In this document: in pieces, positions 26,134 to 36,605 of the stretch
Numbering within the stretch: position 1 is the stretch's first letter
Layout of the letters: every line of letters starts with the position of its first letter
The notes under the pieces: generated by a model
What the model saw: only the letters and a program-made list of their open reading frames with translations
Told to the model about the DNA's origin: nothing
Databases searched by the model: none
Translations under genes and position numbers: made by a program
Origin: Pseudobacteriovorax sp.
GTDB lineage: Bacteria; Bdellovibrionota_B; Oligoflexia; Oligoflexales; Oligoflexaceae
Reading direction: 5' to 3'
Length of the DNA: 64,000 nt
Assembly: GCA_013215145.1 (NCBI GenBank)
Contig: JABSRP010000021.1
Coordinates: 1-64,000 of the forward strand

Positions 26134-28046
26134 TATTTGTAACTCCTCGTGGCTAATTTGACATTTTCAAAATTTAGTGTTTCTTCGTGTCGATCAGGAG
26201 CATTGTTTTCCCCTTTGTATTCCCAGACGGCTACGTGCGCATACTCATTATCGTGACGTAGGGCCTCGCCATCGCCCGTTTGATGTTCTTCCCGAAAGTG
26301 TCCGCCACAGGACTCTTCACGCTTTAAGGCATCCCGGCACATCAATTCTCCATGTTCTAGAAAGTCAGCGACTCGACCTGCTTTTTCCAGAGACTGGTTC
26401 AGACTCTCACCCTGTCCCAAGACTTTGACATTGGACCAAAATTCCTCTCGCAGGCTTGGAATTTTCTGAATGGCCTCTTCAAGTCCCGCTTTGTTTCGTG
26501 CCATACCGCACTTATCCCACATAATTTTGCCGAGCTCTTTATGAAATGAGTCGACACTCCGCTTGCCGTTGATTCCTAGAAGCTTCTTAGTACTGTCATT
26601 CACCTCAGCTTCTACTTTTTTGAACTCAGCGTGGGACGTGTCTACAGCTTCAAACTTCTCACTAGCAAGGTAGTGACCAATTGTGTGAGGAATCACAAAA
26701 TAACCATCCGCAAGCCCCTGCATCAGGGCACTAGCACCCAATCTATTGGCACCATGATCCGAGAAGTTAGCCTCCCCTAAGACATGTAAACCCGGGATCG
26801 TACTCATAAGGTTATAATCGACCCAAAGCCCACCCATTGTGTAATGGACAGCTGGATAAATTCTCATGGGAACTTTGTAAGGATTTTCGGCTGTAATTTT
26901 TTCATACATCTGGAAAAGATTACCGTACTTTTCACGAATGGTTTGTTCGCCATCGCGGTTAATGGCATCTTCGAAGTCTAGATAGACTCCTAATCCGGAT
27001 TTCCCAACCCCTAGACCAGCATCACATGCCTCTTTCGCACTTCTTGAAGCAATGTCACGAGGAGACAGGTTGCCAAAGCTTGGATATTTCCGTTCGAGGT
27101 AATAATCTCTTTCTGCTTCTGGAATTTCTCTTACAGGTCTTGAATCGCCTTTTTTCTTTGGTACCCATACGCGACCGTCATTACGCAACGATTCAGACAT
27201 AAGAGTCAGTTTTGATTGATGATCACCACTGACTGGAATACAGGTAGGGTGAATTTGCGTGTAACACGGGTTTGCAAAACCAGCACCTTTTTTATAACAA
27301 CGAAAGGCTGCAGTCACGTTGCTACCCTTAGCGTTTGTCGACAAATAAAATACATTTCCGTAGCCACCTGTAGCAAGCACAACCGCCTCTGCCGCATGAG
27401 ATGAGATCTCACCGGTAACCAAGTCCCTTACGACGATCCCTCTAGCCTTACCATCGATTAAAACCACGTCCAACATCTCGGTTCTGGGAAACATGGTCAC
27501 GTGGCCCAAACCAATTTGCCGACTCAAAGCCGAATAGGCTCCAAGTAGGAGTTGTTGGCCCGTTTGTCCTCTTGCGTAAAAAGTCCTGGATACTTGAGCT
27601 CCACCAAACGACCGGTTAGCAAGCAGCCCACCGTACTCTCTAGCAAAAGGAACCCCTTGAGCAACGCACTGGTCTATGATGTCAACACTTACCTGTGCCA
27701 ATCGATAGACATTGGCCTCACGGGAGCGAAAATCTCCCCCCTTGATCGTGTCGTAGAACAGCCTAAATACACTATCGCCATCAGATGGGTAGTTTTTCGC
27801 CGCATTAATACCACCTTGGGCGGCGATACTATGGGCGCGACGTGGGGAGTCTTGGAAGCAAAAGTTTGATACTTCGTAGCCAAGTTCTCCAAGAGAAGCT
27901 GCCGCGGCAGCGCCGGCCAACCCAGTTCCAACTACGATCACCTTGTATTTTCTTTTATTGGCCGGATTTACCAACTTTGTATCGAATTTATGCTTCTCCC
28001 ACTTCTGAGCCAATGGTCCGTCGGGAATTCTTGCATTCAAATCCAT
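26133..28046 (-). CDS. sdhA: succinate dehydrogenase / fumarate reductase flavoprotein subunit, 637 aa
   Basis: Catalytic subunit of complex II. An FAD-binding Rossmann motif [19 protein letters not shown] lies near residue 36, and the covalent-FAD histidine is in [13 protein letters not shown]. Downstream are the dicarboxylate-binding HPT segment (IHPTCIP), HYTMGGL, and the C-terminal [12 protein letters not shown]. The length and an extended N-terminus fit the Bacteroidetes/epsilon/delta-type B-class enzyme. Direction (succinate oxidation or fumarate reduction) cannot be told from sequence. Confidence 0.96.
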   Translation of the reverse strand: MDLNARIPDGPLAQKWEKHKFDTKLVNPANKRKYKVIVVGTGLAGAAAAASLGELGYEVSNFCFQDSPRRAHSIAAQGGINAAKNYPSDGDSVFRLFYDTIKGGDFRSREANVYRLAQVSVDIIDQCVAQGVPFAREYGGLLANRSFGGAQVSRTFYARGQTGQQLLLGAYSALSRQIGLGHVTMFPRTEMLDVVLIDGKARGIVVRDLVTGEISSHAAEAVVLATGGYGNVFYLSTNAKGSNVTAAFRCYKKGAGFANPCYTQIHPTCIPVSGDHQSKLTLMSESLRNDGRVWVPKKKGDSRPVREIPEAERDYYLERKYPSFGNLSPRDIASRSAKEACDAGLGVGKSGLGVYLDFEDAINRDGEQTIREKYGNLFQMYEKITAENPYKVPMRIYPAVHYTMGGLWVDYNLMSTIPGLHVLGEANFSDHGANRLGASALMQGLADGYFVIPHTIGHYLASEKFEAVDTSHAEFKKVEAEVNDSTKKLLGINGKRSVDSFHKELGKIMWDKCGMARNKAGLEEAIQKIPSLREEFWSNVKVLGQGESLNQSLEKAGRVADFLEHGELMCRDALKREESCGGHFREEHQTGDGEALRHDNEYAHVAVWEYKGENNAPDRHEETLNFENVKLATRSYK

Positions 28047-28092
28047 TTTGTACTCCTAATCTTCGCTGACTTTTTAAAATACTGTTTTAGAA

Positions 28093-28770
28093 TTAACTTA
28101 TGATTCCAACTAAGACTGCGATGGGAATACTCACACCCAACAGCGCCACAACCCAACCTAATAGCGGAGGAGCTGTTGTTATGAGTAAGTTGTATTTCTT
28201 ATTATTTAGCCCCAAAGTTTGGAACATACTTTTGGCACCATGACTTAAATGGAAACCTACCAAAAGCATGGCCAACATATAGAACATGGATATGACAGGT
28301 TGCTGAAAGCCTTGCAGCACCATAGTGTACACATCGTCTCTACCCGAAGTGTCGATAAGTGGACCATCGTAGGCAACAATACGCCAAGTAAAGTGAGCAA
28401 GATGAAAAATAAGAAAGGCCAGGACAACAAGACCCGTCAACGGCATCGTACGGGAGGCCAGGGATGCTTGAACTGTACTCGGTTTACTGTAGCTAACAGG
28501 ACGAGCAGACTTATTAGCACGAGTCAGCTTAATGGCCATGAGTATGTGAATGCCAAACACAAAAACCAAACCGATCCTGGCAATCCAAAGAGCGCCAAAA
28601 GGAAGGGTTTTAAGGGTCAAAGCGTAAGAGTTCATGGCATCAGCACCAAGAAACATGTTTAGGTTTCCCAAGATGTGCCCTATTAAAAATAGGTACGCTC
28701 CAGCCCCTGTCAATGCCATCAGATACTTCGCACCGAGGGAAGAATTAAAAAACTGTCCAATCCAAACCAT
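28093..28770 (-). CDS. sdhC: succinate dehydrogenase cytochrome b558 subunit, 225 aa
   Basis: Single fused membrane anchor with about five transmembrane helices and conserved histidines for two b haems (LIGHILGN, GIHILMA, FHLAHFTWR, GFHLSHGAKS). This matches the sdhC b558 family of B-type complex II, in which the anchor is one polypeptide rather than SdhC plus SdhD. I start at the ATG at 28770, which has GGAG eight bases upstream and the typical short N-terminus before the first helix; the open frame continues to 28830. It is the first gene of sdhCAB. Confidence 0.9.
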   Translation of the reverse strand: MVWIGQFFNSSLGAKYLMALTGAGAYLFLIGHILGNLNMFLGADAMNSYALTLKTLPFGALWIARIGLVFVFGIHILMAIKLTRANKSARPVSYSKPSTVQASLASRTMPLTGLVVLAFLIFHLAHFTWRIVAYDGPLIDTSGRDDVYTMVLQGFQQPVISMFYMLAMLLVGFHLSHGAKSMFQTLGLNNKKYNLLITTAPPLLGWVVALLGVSIPIAVLVGIIS

Positions 28771-28939
28771 ACTGAGTCTCCGCGAGGATAATATAACAAA
28801 AAAGGTAACAGAATATGCCCAGACAAACATTTGTGGTGAGGCATTATCTGGTCAAGACATACCTTGTATCTGTGTCCGTCGACGGCTGCAAGGGTAACAT
28901 GTAACTAACACTTTTGACAGGCATACCTTGAGGCAGTCT

Positions 28940-31510
28940 CTAGCTACGCTGACCGACCTCGACCCATATTTTTTCCTGATCCTTCCAAAGAGACGTAGCT
29001 ACTCGCTGGACCGCCTCAGCAGAAACTGCGTTGATGTTTTTCGAGTAATTCAAAAAGTCGTCGAAGCCAATCCCGTATAGCTCCATAAGTGCCATAGTCA
29101 AGGCTTGGCTATCACCCCTCTGCATGTCACTTTCGTGACCTCCAATGAGGTAATTCTTTGCCCGTTCGAGTTCAAGCTCATCGATGCTCCCATGACACAG
29201 ACTCGTAAGCTCTCGATCGATGCTTTCTCTTGCTCTTTCAACCTTATCAGGGGCACAGGACATATAGACGCCAAATGCTCCTGGATCAACACCGTAGCTT
29301 AGAACAGGAGAAACGGAATAGGCTAAGCTTTCTTGATCTCTTAGCTGCAGAAAAAGGCGGCCACCGCTTCCTCCCAAAACTGTCGAAAGCACATCCAGAG
29401 CATACCTATCGGGATGATCCCAAGAAATTCCTTTAACGCCGTAAACTAAGTGGCTTTGAGACTTAGCTTTGGCGATATTTACAGACTGCCCGACACCTAA
29501 GGGACTCCCATGGGTCAAGCGACGCCTGGATTGGCTAGGTTTCCATCCTTTGGTGACATGCTCCAAGTGATTTAAAACAACATCGCAGTCTAAACTACCA
29601 ACAGCAGCGATAGTCCAGGGACCAGAATCTCGGTAATGGCTAAACCAGGAGTGCAAATCCAAAACAGTTAAATCACGAATCTTTTCCCATAATCCAAATA
29701 TCGGATGAGAGTACGGGTGCTCGTTGTATAGAATCGATTGAAATTTCCTACCCGCGGTGCTAGCTGACGAGTCAACTTCAGAGCGCATCTCATCTTCAAT
29801 CTGAAGTTTTGTGATCTCCCACTGCTGGTCGGGAAACCTTGGTCGGAGAAGACAATCGGCCCATATCGTCGAAAGCCTGAAAAAATCGTCGTTAAAACAC
29901 TGCAGCTTGATTCCAAGGCTATCTTTTCCAGAAAAACCGGCCAATACTGAACCCGAGCTTTCCACTTGCGAGACTAGTTCGTGGTAATCAAGAGACTCTG
30001 TCGCACAAGTCAAAAGATTTGATATACAGTGGGAGATCCCTGGGTTTGCCCCATCAGCGCGCAACCCACCTTCGGTTACACCCACAAGACTAAAAAAAGG
30101 CGATTCCGCCACTTTCCGATAGACGAGCTTAACACCGTTCTCGAATTCACGTACCTGGGGGAGGCTCTGAACTCGTTTTTTTATTTCTGACTTAGAAGTA
30201 GGACTGTTCCTCAGTTCCAACGCAGACCGAAAGCCATCGCGAAACGATTCGTATAATTGGTGTTCTTCTAAAGGGAAACCTTCCGGCAATAAGGCAAATA
30301 TTTGAAATCGATCAGGCTTGATCCAACGCTTTAAAGCTTCCGTCACTCTCTCACAGGTAGCATTAGATACCTTTGCAAAATAAATAGCATCATGGTCGAG
30401 CTTCTCGTCAGTAAAAAGTGCGTTACCGATAGTATGAGCAATACCATTCACCGTTTCTTCCGCATAAAGCCGATCCGCCTTAAGGTTTACCACAGTGCGC
30501 TTTAGCTCTTCCTCGGTAATAGGATGACTTGAAACAATCTTACCTAGTTCGAAGCCTATCGCTTTCAAGCTTTCGATGATGCGATCAGGTTCTGGAAGGG
30601 CGCTAATTGAAAAAATACCAGGAAAATTTGGGCAAAAAATCGAACTGGAAATGGAACTCACTGATTGAGATTCATCTCTAACGCTTACGGCAAGTCGAGA
30701 GCTGTCCCCGGATCCTAAAATGAATGCGCCTATATCCACATAAACCTGATCTTCGTGACTTTGTTGAGGACCAGTAAAGCCTATCTCCAGCCTTGGTTGC
30801 TCGATGTCCTCTCGGATGATTTCGACAAAGGGCCAAAGATTTTCTGAGACAGCTATCTTAGGTTTTGATGGCACAGGATAAAACTTAGCAGAAAAAGCTC
30901 TTTGTACTTCAGACAGAGCATGCGTAGCACTTACATTTCCGGCTACTACTACCTTAATGTTTGATGGAACGTACCATTTTTTATGAAATCTCCGAAGCTT
31001 TCTCTGATTGAGTTTTTTAACTGAATCCTTAAACCCAATGACCGGCCTCGCTACTGGTGTTCCGTTGTAGAATCGTTTAAACACCGATGCACCAAGGCGA
31101 TAGCCGGGTCCGTCCTCAGACTGATTAATCTCTTCACAAACAACTTCTATCTCTTTCGCCAACTCTGTGGGATCGAAAGTACTATTGAGGATAGCATCGA
31201 CTAATAAATCTAAGCCCGTTTCGAAGCGATCGGACGATAATGTTAGATAAAACGCTGTATGATCGAAACTCGTGAACGCATTAATATCGCCGCCAAAAGA
31301 TTCTACTAGCCTAGACAACTCTCCGACGCCATGCTTTTTCGTTCCCTTGAAGATCATATGTTCGAGGACATGGGCGATCCCTATTTCGTCCTCCTCTTCG
31401 AATCTCGACCCCACTCCCACCCAGCATTGGATAGCTACAATATTAGCCATAGCTGATGGTTGAATGACAACCTCTAACCCATTATCCAAAGTTTTCTGAA
31501 ACAAATTCAA
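28940..31510 (-). CDS. M16-family metallopeptidase, two-repeat fusion, 856 aa
   Basis: Zinc peptidase of the pitrilysin/insulinase family. The inverted zinc motif H-x-x-E-H is at residues 47-51 (HVLEHMIFKG), with the third ligand in VVCEEINQ near 126-127. The N-terminal half (about 1-420) is the active M16 domain; the C-terminal half (about 440-850) is a second M16 domain without HxxEH but with the R/Y substrate-loop region (GGSGGRLFLQLRDQESLAYSV). No signal peptide is seen. It follows the outer-membrane protein gene by 10 bases and is the last gene of yajC-OMP-M16. Its substrate is unknown. Confidence 0.9.
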   Translation of the reverse strand: MNLFQKTLDNGLEVVIQPSAMANIVAIQCWVGVGSRFEEEDEIGIAHVLEHMIFKGTKKHGVGELSRLVESFGGDINAFTSFDHTAFYLTLSSDRFETGLDLLVDAILNSTFDPTELAKEIEVVCEEINQSEDGPGYRLGASVFKRFYNGTPVARPVIGFKDSVKKLNQRKLRRFHKKWYVPSNIKVVVAGNVSATHALSEVQRAFSAKFYPVPSKPKIAVSENLWPFVEIIREDIEQPRLEIGFTGPQQSHEDQVYVDIGAFILGSGDSSRLAVSVRDESQSVSSISSSIFCPNFPGIFSISALPEPDRIIESLKAIGFELGKIVSSHPITEEELKRTVVNLKADRLYAEETVNGIAHTIGNALFTDEKLDHDAIYFAKVSNATCERVTEALKRWIKPDRFQIFALLPEGFPLEEHQLYESFRDGFRSALELRNSPTSKSEIKKRVQSLPQVREFENGVKLVYRKVAESPFFSLVGVTEGGLRADGANPGISHCISNLLTCATESLDYHELVSQVESSGSVLAGFSGKDSLGIKLQCFNDDFFRLSTIWADCLLRPRFPDQQWEITKLQIEDEMRSEVDSSASTAGRKFQSILYNEHPYSHPIFGLWEKIRDLTVLDLHSWFSHYRDSGPWTIAAVGSLDCDVVLNHLEHVTKGWKPSQSRRRLTHGSPLGVGQSVNIAKAKSQSHLVYGVKGISWDHPDRYALDVLSTVLGGSGGRLFLQLRDQESLAYSVSPVLSYGVDPGAFGVYMSCAPDKVERARESIDRELTSLCHGSIDELELERAKNYLIGGHESDMQRGDSQALTMALMELYGIGFDDFLNYSKNINAVSAEAVQRVATSLWKDQEKIWVEVGQRS

Positions 31511-31520
31511 TCCCCGATTA

Positions 31521-32492
31521 TTAGAGACTCATGTGTACCTGTAGTGAGATCGCTGACTGTAAGTCACTGTACTCTAGATAGGAGTTGGCGATCGCGTAGG
31601 AAAATGAATAGTTTTTTTGATGAATTCCTATACCCGCGGAAAAACTGGAACGATCGTCATCCGGCTCGACGGAACTTCCGTAGACAGCTTCAATCCGAAT
31701 GAGGTCATAAACAGTCATGCGCGATCCGAGGAAAACCATTTTCTCTGACGTTTCGTAACCTTTCAGCTCTTCGTCGTTGATGCCAAGGCCAGGGATAGCA
31801 GCTATTTCACCTTCAATGGTATTCACACGCTGCCGATCGCGATAATCTAAAAAAAGCAGCCACTCGGGCACAACATCCCATGATACACCAACGCGGATAA
31901 ATCGAGGTGCTAATTCTGCAACTTTTTGATTGTTAAGATTTTGGCTCGACACCCCAAACTTAACATTGGGTAGGATATAACCAGCCAAACCAAGACCTAG
32001 ACTAAGCCCTTTGACAACCTCCTTGCCAGCAATACCATCTTCAACCCCTTCCGTGTAATAGGCACTGACCCCAAGCGCTAAAAACTTTGTAGGATATGCC
32101 AGCCCTAAAGAAGCACGTTTAAGAGCCGAGCTATCCCGCGTTTCGATTGACAGGAAACGATCTTCCGGATCTTCTTGAAATCCAGTATACGAGAACCCAG
32201 CAGCAACCTTCGAAGTGACAGCGTCCACAACACCTGCCCGATAATAGTCTCGACCTAAGTCCGCCCAGTGATAAGAGACTCCAACAGAATATTCATCCGT
32301 CAATGCTAATATTGCTGGATTCACTTGGATCGCTGTGATCCCATCCGCTTCAGTTGTTCCGACATTCAACATACCTCTAGCGGAGCTACCTCCTTGGTCA
32401 TATTCGCCTGGGATACGCAGATCCCTAGCCTCAGCAAAAGCAGAAGCGTTTGCGAATATGGAGCAAAATACAGTGACGAGAGCGAATTTCAT
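31521..32492 (-). CDS. probable outer-membrane beta-barrel protein, 323 aa
   Basis: Signal peptide of about 20 residues (MKFALVTVFCSIFANASAFAE) followed by alternating polar and hydrophobic stretches typical of a beta-barrel. An N-terminal segment reading GGSSARGMLNVGTTEADGITAIQVNPAILAL resembles the plug-like start of PorV/FadL-type proteins (a run of aligned NPA-type residues). The C-terminal strand ends QVHMSL. I do not recognise a specific family. It lies between yajC and the M16 peptidase on the same strand, with gaps of 27 and 10 bases, so an envelope role linked to export or degradation is reasonable. Confidence 0.7.
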   Translation of the reverse strand: MKFALVTVFCSIFANASAFAEARDLRIPGEYDQGGSSARGMLNVGTTEADGITAIQVNPAILALTDEYSVGVSYHWADLGRDYYRAGVVDAVTSKVAAGFSYTGFQEDPEDRFLSIETRDSSALKRASLGLAYPTKFLALGVSAYYTEGVEDGIAGKEVVKGLSLGLGLAGYILPNVKFGVSSQNLNNQKVAELAPRFIRVGVSWDVVPEWLLFLDYRDRQRVNTIEGEIAAIPGLGINDEELKGYETSEKMVFLGSRMTVYDLIRIEAVYGSSVEPDDDRSSFSAGIGIHQKNYSFSYAIANSYLEYSDLQSAISLQVHMSL

Positions 32493-32519
32493 TTCGTGAA
32501 TCTCTTTTAATAGAAGTTA

Positions 32520-32864
32520 TTAAGCTTTGGTTTTTGCGGCTTGTTTTTCCGTCAGACTTAAAACGTGTTGCTTTTGAATTTTTAAGCTCGTATTGGCACC
32601 AGCATCGATTGTTACAAACAAATCAGAGATACTCTTAACTCTGCCAATAATACCGCCTGAAGTGACGACTTCGTCACCATTCTTTAATTCTTTCAACAGG
32701 TTGGCGTGATCTTTTTGCTTCTTCATTTGAGGTCTCATAAACACGAAATAAAGAAGAATTAGCATCAAAGCGGGCATGCCGAATATTTCAAAAATACTGG
32801 GAGCTTTCGCGGCTCCTTCTGCGGCTTGCGCCCATGCTGTACTCGAAAACGTAAGTAGTTCCAT
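32520..32864 (-). CDS. yajC: Sec translocase accessory subunit YajC, 114 aa
   Basis: One membrane segment at about 26-44 followed by the family signature FVFMRPQMKKQKDHANLLKEL and KNGDEVVTSGGIIGRVKSI. YajC joins SecDF and stimulates export. The N-terminus is longer than in E. coli and may include a cleaved or flexible Ala-rich leader. The gene is the first of a minus-strand set continuing into the outer-membrane protein and M16 peptidase genes. secD and secF, often next to yajC, are not in the window. Confidence 0.92.
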   Translation of the reverse strand: MELLTFSSTAWAQAAEGAAKAPSIFEIFGMPALMLILLYFVFMRPQMKKQKDHANLLKELKNGDEVVTSGGIIGRVKSISDLFVTIDAGANTSLKIQKQHVLSLTEKQAAKTKA

Positions 32865-32960
32865 AGCTTTTCCTTTTTCTCAAAATCAATTCGGGACAGA
32901 ATCTACTGCACTTAGCTCATTGACGCAATGCAGTTAACAGCGGAGTGCCGAGTTTTCGTC

Positions 32961-33506
32961 TTACGATTGACCACGAGCAGGCTCTGACAGAGCATCAATT
33001 TGACTCTGCTCGACCACGATTGTTCTTAAATAGCGAAAAATCAAAGTAGGAGTCAAAATCAACATAGTCAACGGAGCATAAGCAACTATTAAGATCCCCA
33101 GGACTTCTATCATGCGACCCAAGTATTCGGGGTGACCCAAGAAGCGGTAAGGCCCATGCCTAACAGTCGATGCTCCTCGTACGAAGCGCAGAGATCGCGA
33201 CCAGTACTCTCCCAAAGCAGAAAACGCGGAAACCCTCAAAAAAAAACCTGATGTTACGCACAGAACGCCAATCGCCAATATCAGTCGGTTATTTTGGAAT
33301 GGGTTGATACATCCTTCAACGACACCAATCAAAGGGACTATGTAAAACATACGGTACATGGATCGGAAATCCTGACATAACACGACGTCGCCTCCGATAG
33401 AATCTAAGTACAAGGTATTCATGCGATGGCGTCGCAATTCAGCAATTTCAAAAATGAGAAATCCCACAAGAAAAAGGCCTAGGATGGTGATCTGTATCGT
33501 GTTCAT
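32961..33506 (-). CDS. isoprenylcysteine/phospholipid methyltransferase-like membrane protein, 181 aa
   Basis: Integral membrane protein with about four hydrophobic segments. The C-terminal half has the ICMT/PEMT-family signature GPYRFLGHPEYLGRM followed by a membrane hairpin and an RYLRTIVVEQ acid-basic motif near the end. Family members use S-adenosylmethionine to methylate small lipids, isoprenylcysteines or cyclic substrates; the substrate here is unknown. I start at the ATG at 33506 because GGAAA lies upstream and it opens MNTIQITILG; the open frame extends ten codons further. It lies 96 bases upstream of yajC on the same strand. Confidence 0.75.
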   Translation of the reverse strand: MNTIQITILGLFLVGFLIFEIAELRRHRMNTLYLDSIGGDVVLCQDFRSMYRMFYIVPLIGVVEGCINPFQNNRLILAIGVLCVTSGFFLRVSAFSALGEYWSRSLRFVRGASTVRHGPYRFLGHPEYLGRMIEVLGILIVAYAPLTMLILTPTLIFRYLRTIVVEQSQIDALSEPARGQS

Positions 33507-33619
33507 AATGTTTCCGGTTTTGTAAAGATAAGACATATTGTCGCATATTTTCGTTAAAAGTTTCTAAAAAAATCAAAACAAGTTAGGTATAACCACGATA
33601 CGCAAAAGAGGAAGCGACA

Positions 33620-35671
33620 TTGGTAGATATCTCAGGCTTAAATAAAGAACAAAAACTCTCAGTGGAAACCATTCAAGGTCCTTTGATGATATTGGCAGGG
33701 GCAGGGACCGGTAAAACGCGTGTCATTACCTATAGAATTGGCCACATGATAACCAGGGGGGTCCCTGCAGAAGCCATCGTGGCCCTGACCTTTACCAATA
33801 AAGCCGCTCGAGAGATGAAAGAACGTGTCAAAGATTTAGTTGGGGATGCCGCCAAGCAGGTCACTGTAGGCACCTTCCACAGCTTCTGCATCAGGATTCT
33901 TAGAAGATTTTCGAAGGAAGCAGAACTTGACAAGTTTTTCTCGCTTGCAGGAACGTCTGATCAAATAGACCTCGTTCGCCGTTCACTTGATGAAAAAGGT
34001 TGGTCGGGACTTTACAAACCCGAGGAAATTCTAACTCGCATCTCAAACGCCAAAAACGCTCTACTTAGTCCAGAAAATATATTGGAAGCCGACCAAAAAC
34101 TCGATGATCCCGACCCAAATTTTTTGCAGGCTGTTTACCACATTTATGAAAGGCAACTAACACTAAATCGCGTCATAGACTTTGACGATTGCATTCTAAA
34201 GGTGGCCAAACTATTATCCAATCGCCCAGATGTGTTAGAACTAATTCAAGAAGAACTCACCCATTTTTTAGTCGACGAGTTCCAAGACACGAATTTTGCA
34301 CAATTGAAGATCTTAGAGCTTCTCGCAGCTCGTCATCGCAACATATGTGTCGTAGGAGATGACGACCAGTCCATCTATAGCTGGCGTGGTGCCATGGTTG
34401 AAACACTTGACAGATTTGAGAGTATTTTCCCCGAGGTTAAGCTAGTCAAGCTCGAACAGAATTACCGCTGCACGGATCTCATCTTAAATGCCGCTAACGA
34501 AGTCATTCGCAATAACTCCGGCAGGAAAGATAAAACCCTATGGTCTACCAATAAAAGCGAAGAGTATATTTCACTTGCCAGCAAACAAGATGATACTGAG
34601 GAAGCAAAGTGGATCGCAGAAAAATGCTTTGGACTGCTAGGGCGTGGATACAAACTTAAGGATATTGGGATACTCTACAGAGCAAATGCCCAAGCCAGAT
34701 CAATCGAGATAGCCCTGCGCGAACGCAATCTTGGTTATAAAGTTTTTGGTGGGTCGAGTTTTTTCGAGAGGAAAGAAGTCAAAGATTTTTTAGCTTATCT
34801 TAAAATGACAGTAGATCCATCTGATCGGATGAGTTTTTTCCGAATTATAAATACCCCTTCGCGCGGTATCGGCATCAAAACTCTTGAGAAGATTGAAGCC
34901 GCCTGCAAAGAGTTTGGGAAGTCTCCTTTCGAGGTATTGCAAGAAAACCTTGCAGGACTTACTGGTAAGTCTCTAGAGTCAACCAAAACATTTGTCGATC
35001 AAATAGAATCAGGGTCTACCTGGCCGATTTCAACGCCGGAAGAGATGGAAAAAACAGGCAATGAACTCATTTCCCTATTCGGTCTCGATAAAGACATCAA
35101 ACAAAAGACAAGTCATGAAGGTGCAAGAAAGCGCAAACTTGAATCGTTGCACAGATTGCCATCATGGATAAGGGGATTAGCAGAAAATCAGCTGGAAGAT
35201 AAAGGTGATTTAAATATTTTAGATTTGCTTGATCGGCTCATGCTTTCGGATGAACCTAAAGAAAAAGACGAGCTCGGTAACGATAACTATATATCTCTGA
35301 TGACGATTCATGCCTCGAAGGGGCTCGAGTTTCCTGCTGTCTTTGTTTGCGGGATCGAGGACGATTTGCTACCCCACAAAAATAGCTTTGAAACCCCCCA
35401 TGGGCTATCCGAAGAGAGGCGTCTTTTCTACGTAGCACTAACCCGCGCAAAGTTTAAACTCCACTTATCCTACGCCCGTGAGAGATTCTCGAGTTTCCAA
35501 AAGCAAAGTCGAAAGCCTAGTCGGTTTCTGAAAGAGCTTCCCGAAACTGGAGTCATAACTGATGCTCAAGCATCACAGCTTAGAGGGTTTGAAACAGAAG
35601 CCCAGAGGAAAGAAAAAAGTATGGGCCGCTTAAGTTCCCTTCGACAAAGCCTAAAAGAAGGCTTCAAATAG
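33620..35671 (+). CDS. uvrD: UvrD/PcrA/Rep-family DNA helicase, 683 aa
   Basis: Superfamily 1A 3'-5' helicase. Motifs in order are AGAGTGKTRVI (Walker A), GTFHSFCIRIL, DEFQDTN (Walker B), VGDDDQSIYSWRGA, LEQNYRC, YRANAQARSIE, TIHASKGLEFP and EERRLFYVALTRA. The length suits UvrD/PcrA/Rep; I cannot separate the three, and it lacks the RecB-type nuclease. The start is TTG at 33620, with GAGGAAG five bases upstream. Roles are nucleotide excision repair, mismatch repair or replication restart. It converges on rpoH with an 11-base gap. Confidence 0.93.
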   Translation: MVDISGLNKEQKLSVETIQGPLMILAGAGTGKTRVITYRIGHMITRGVPAEAIVALTFTNKAAREMKERVKDLVGDAAKQVTVGTFHSFCIRILRRFSKEAELDKFFSLAGTSDQIDLVRRSLDEKGWSGLYKPEEILTRISNAKNALLSPENILEADQKLDDPDPNFLQAVYHIYERQLTLNRVIDFDDCILKVAKLLSNRPDVLELIQEELTHFLVDEFQDTNFAQLKILELLAARHRNICVVGDDDQSIYSWRGAMVETLDRFESIFPEVKLVKLEQNYRCTDLILNAANEVIRNNSGRKDKTLWSTNKSEEYISLASKQDDTEEAKWIAEKCFGLLGRGYKLKDIGILYRANAQARSIEIALRERNLGYKVFGGSSFFERKEVKDFLAYLKMTVDPSDRMSFFRIINTPSRGIGIKTLEKIEAACKEFGKSPFEVLQENLAGLTGKSLESTKTFVDQIESGSTWPISTPEEMEKTGNELISLFGLDKDIKQKTSHEGARKRKLESLHRLPSWIRGLAENQLEDKGDLNILDLLDRLMLSDEPKEKDELGNDNYISLMTIHASKGLEFPAVFVCGIEDDLLPHKNSFETPHGLSEERRLFYVALTRAKFKLHLSYARERFSSFQKQSRKPSRFLKELPETGVITDAQASQLRGFETEAQRKEKSMGRLSSLRQSLKEGFK

Positions 35672-35682
35672 AGACGAAGGGG

Positions 35683-36579
35683 TTAGTCGTTTTCGATTTC
35701 AATAACGCCTTGCTCTTCCACATATTTTTTCAAATTTTTAATGATTTTGGACTCTAGTTGCCGCGCTCGTTCCCTGCTAACTCCGTACCGAGCTCCTAGC
35801 TCTTGGAGGGTTAACGGGTTTTCTGCAATAATGCGACTTTTGAAAATTTCTAGATCTCTCCCAGAGAGAGATTTTTCAAACTCATTCAGATGATTCGAGA
35901 AGATTTGCTTGACCTGGAATGTTGCCAATTCATCCTCTGCGTTTTTCACAGATTCATCAGCAATCAATGATCCCCTGGTGGAGCTTTCGCCCAAATCATC
36001 ACTTCCAACCGGAGCATCCAAAGAATAATCCGGAGCAGCCAATCGCATTTGCATTTCGATGACTTCTTTTTCTTTGACATCAAGCGATTCGGCTAGCATT
36101 TTCGTGTCGACTCTATCATATTCTTCAAGAAGTCGATCCGCTTCTTTTTTGAGATTAAAGAAGAGTTTTCTTTGAGCGGCTGTTGTCCCGATTTTTACTT
36201 GGCTTTTATTATCCATTATATGTTTCAATATAAAGGCTCTGATCCACCAAGCAGAATAGCTTGATAATTTGACTCCCTTATAAGGATTGAACTTTTTAAC
36301 GGCTTGCATGAGACCATAATTGCCTTCTTGAATAAGGTCGAGCATATTCACCTGGGCCTGTCTGAAGTCGTTTGCAATCTTGACTACGAGTCTAAGATTA
36401 GACGTCACAAGTCGATGAGCCGCCGAGATATCACCTTCCTCAAAATGCTCTCGAGCCGTCTCAAATTCCTCTTCTGGAGACAAAAGTGGATACTTTGCAA
36501 TTTCTTGAAGATAAAGCTGAAGAGGCGTCATCTTCGCAATATTTTGACTTTTATTGGGTGCAGGAAGATTCTGACTCAT
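35683..36579 (-). CDS. rpoH: heat-shock sigma factor RpoH (sigma-32), 298 aa
   Basis: Sigma-70-family factor. Region 2 is present as NMLDLIQEGNYGLMQAVKKFNPYKGVKLSSYSAWWIRA, and the RpoH-type box KIGTTAAQRKLFFNLKKE follows immediately, which distinguishes it from RpoD and RpoS. Region 4 with a helix-turn-helix is at the C-terminus (LTLQELGARYGVSRERARQLESK). There is no region 1.1, as expected. The ATG has AAAGG six bases upstream. It is divergent from the lipid-kinase-like gene with only 26 bases between the two starts, so any promoter must lie inside the neighbouring coding sequence. Confidence 0.93.
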   Translation of the reverse strand: MSQNLPAPNKSQNIAKMTPLQLYLQEIAKYPLLSPEEEFETAREHFEEGDISAAHRLVTSNLRLVVKIANDFRQAQVNMLDLIQEGNYGLMQAVKKFNPYKGVKLSSYSAWWIRAFILKHIMDNKSQVKIGTTAAQRKLFFNLKKEADRLLEEYDRVDTKMLAESLDVKEKEVIEMQMRLAAPDYSLDAPVGSDDLGESSTRGSLIADESVKNAEDELATFQVKQIFSNHLNEFEKSLSGRDLEIFKSRIIAENPLTLQELGARYGVSRERARQLESKIIKNLKKYVEEQGVIEIEND

Positions 36580-36605
36580 TATAAACCTTTTCGCCAGGTG
36601 AGGAC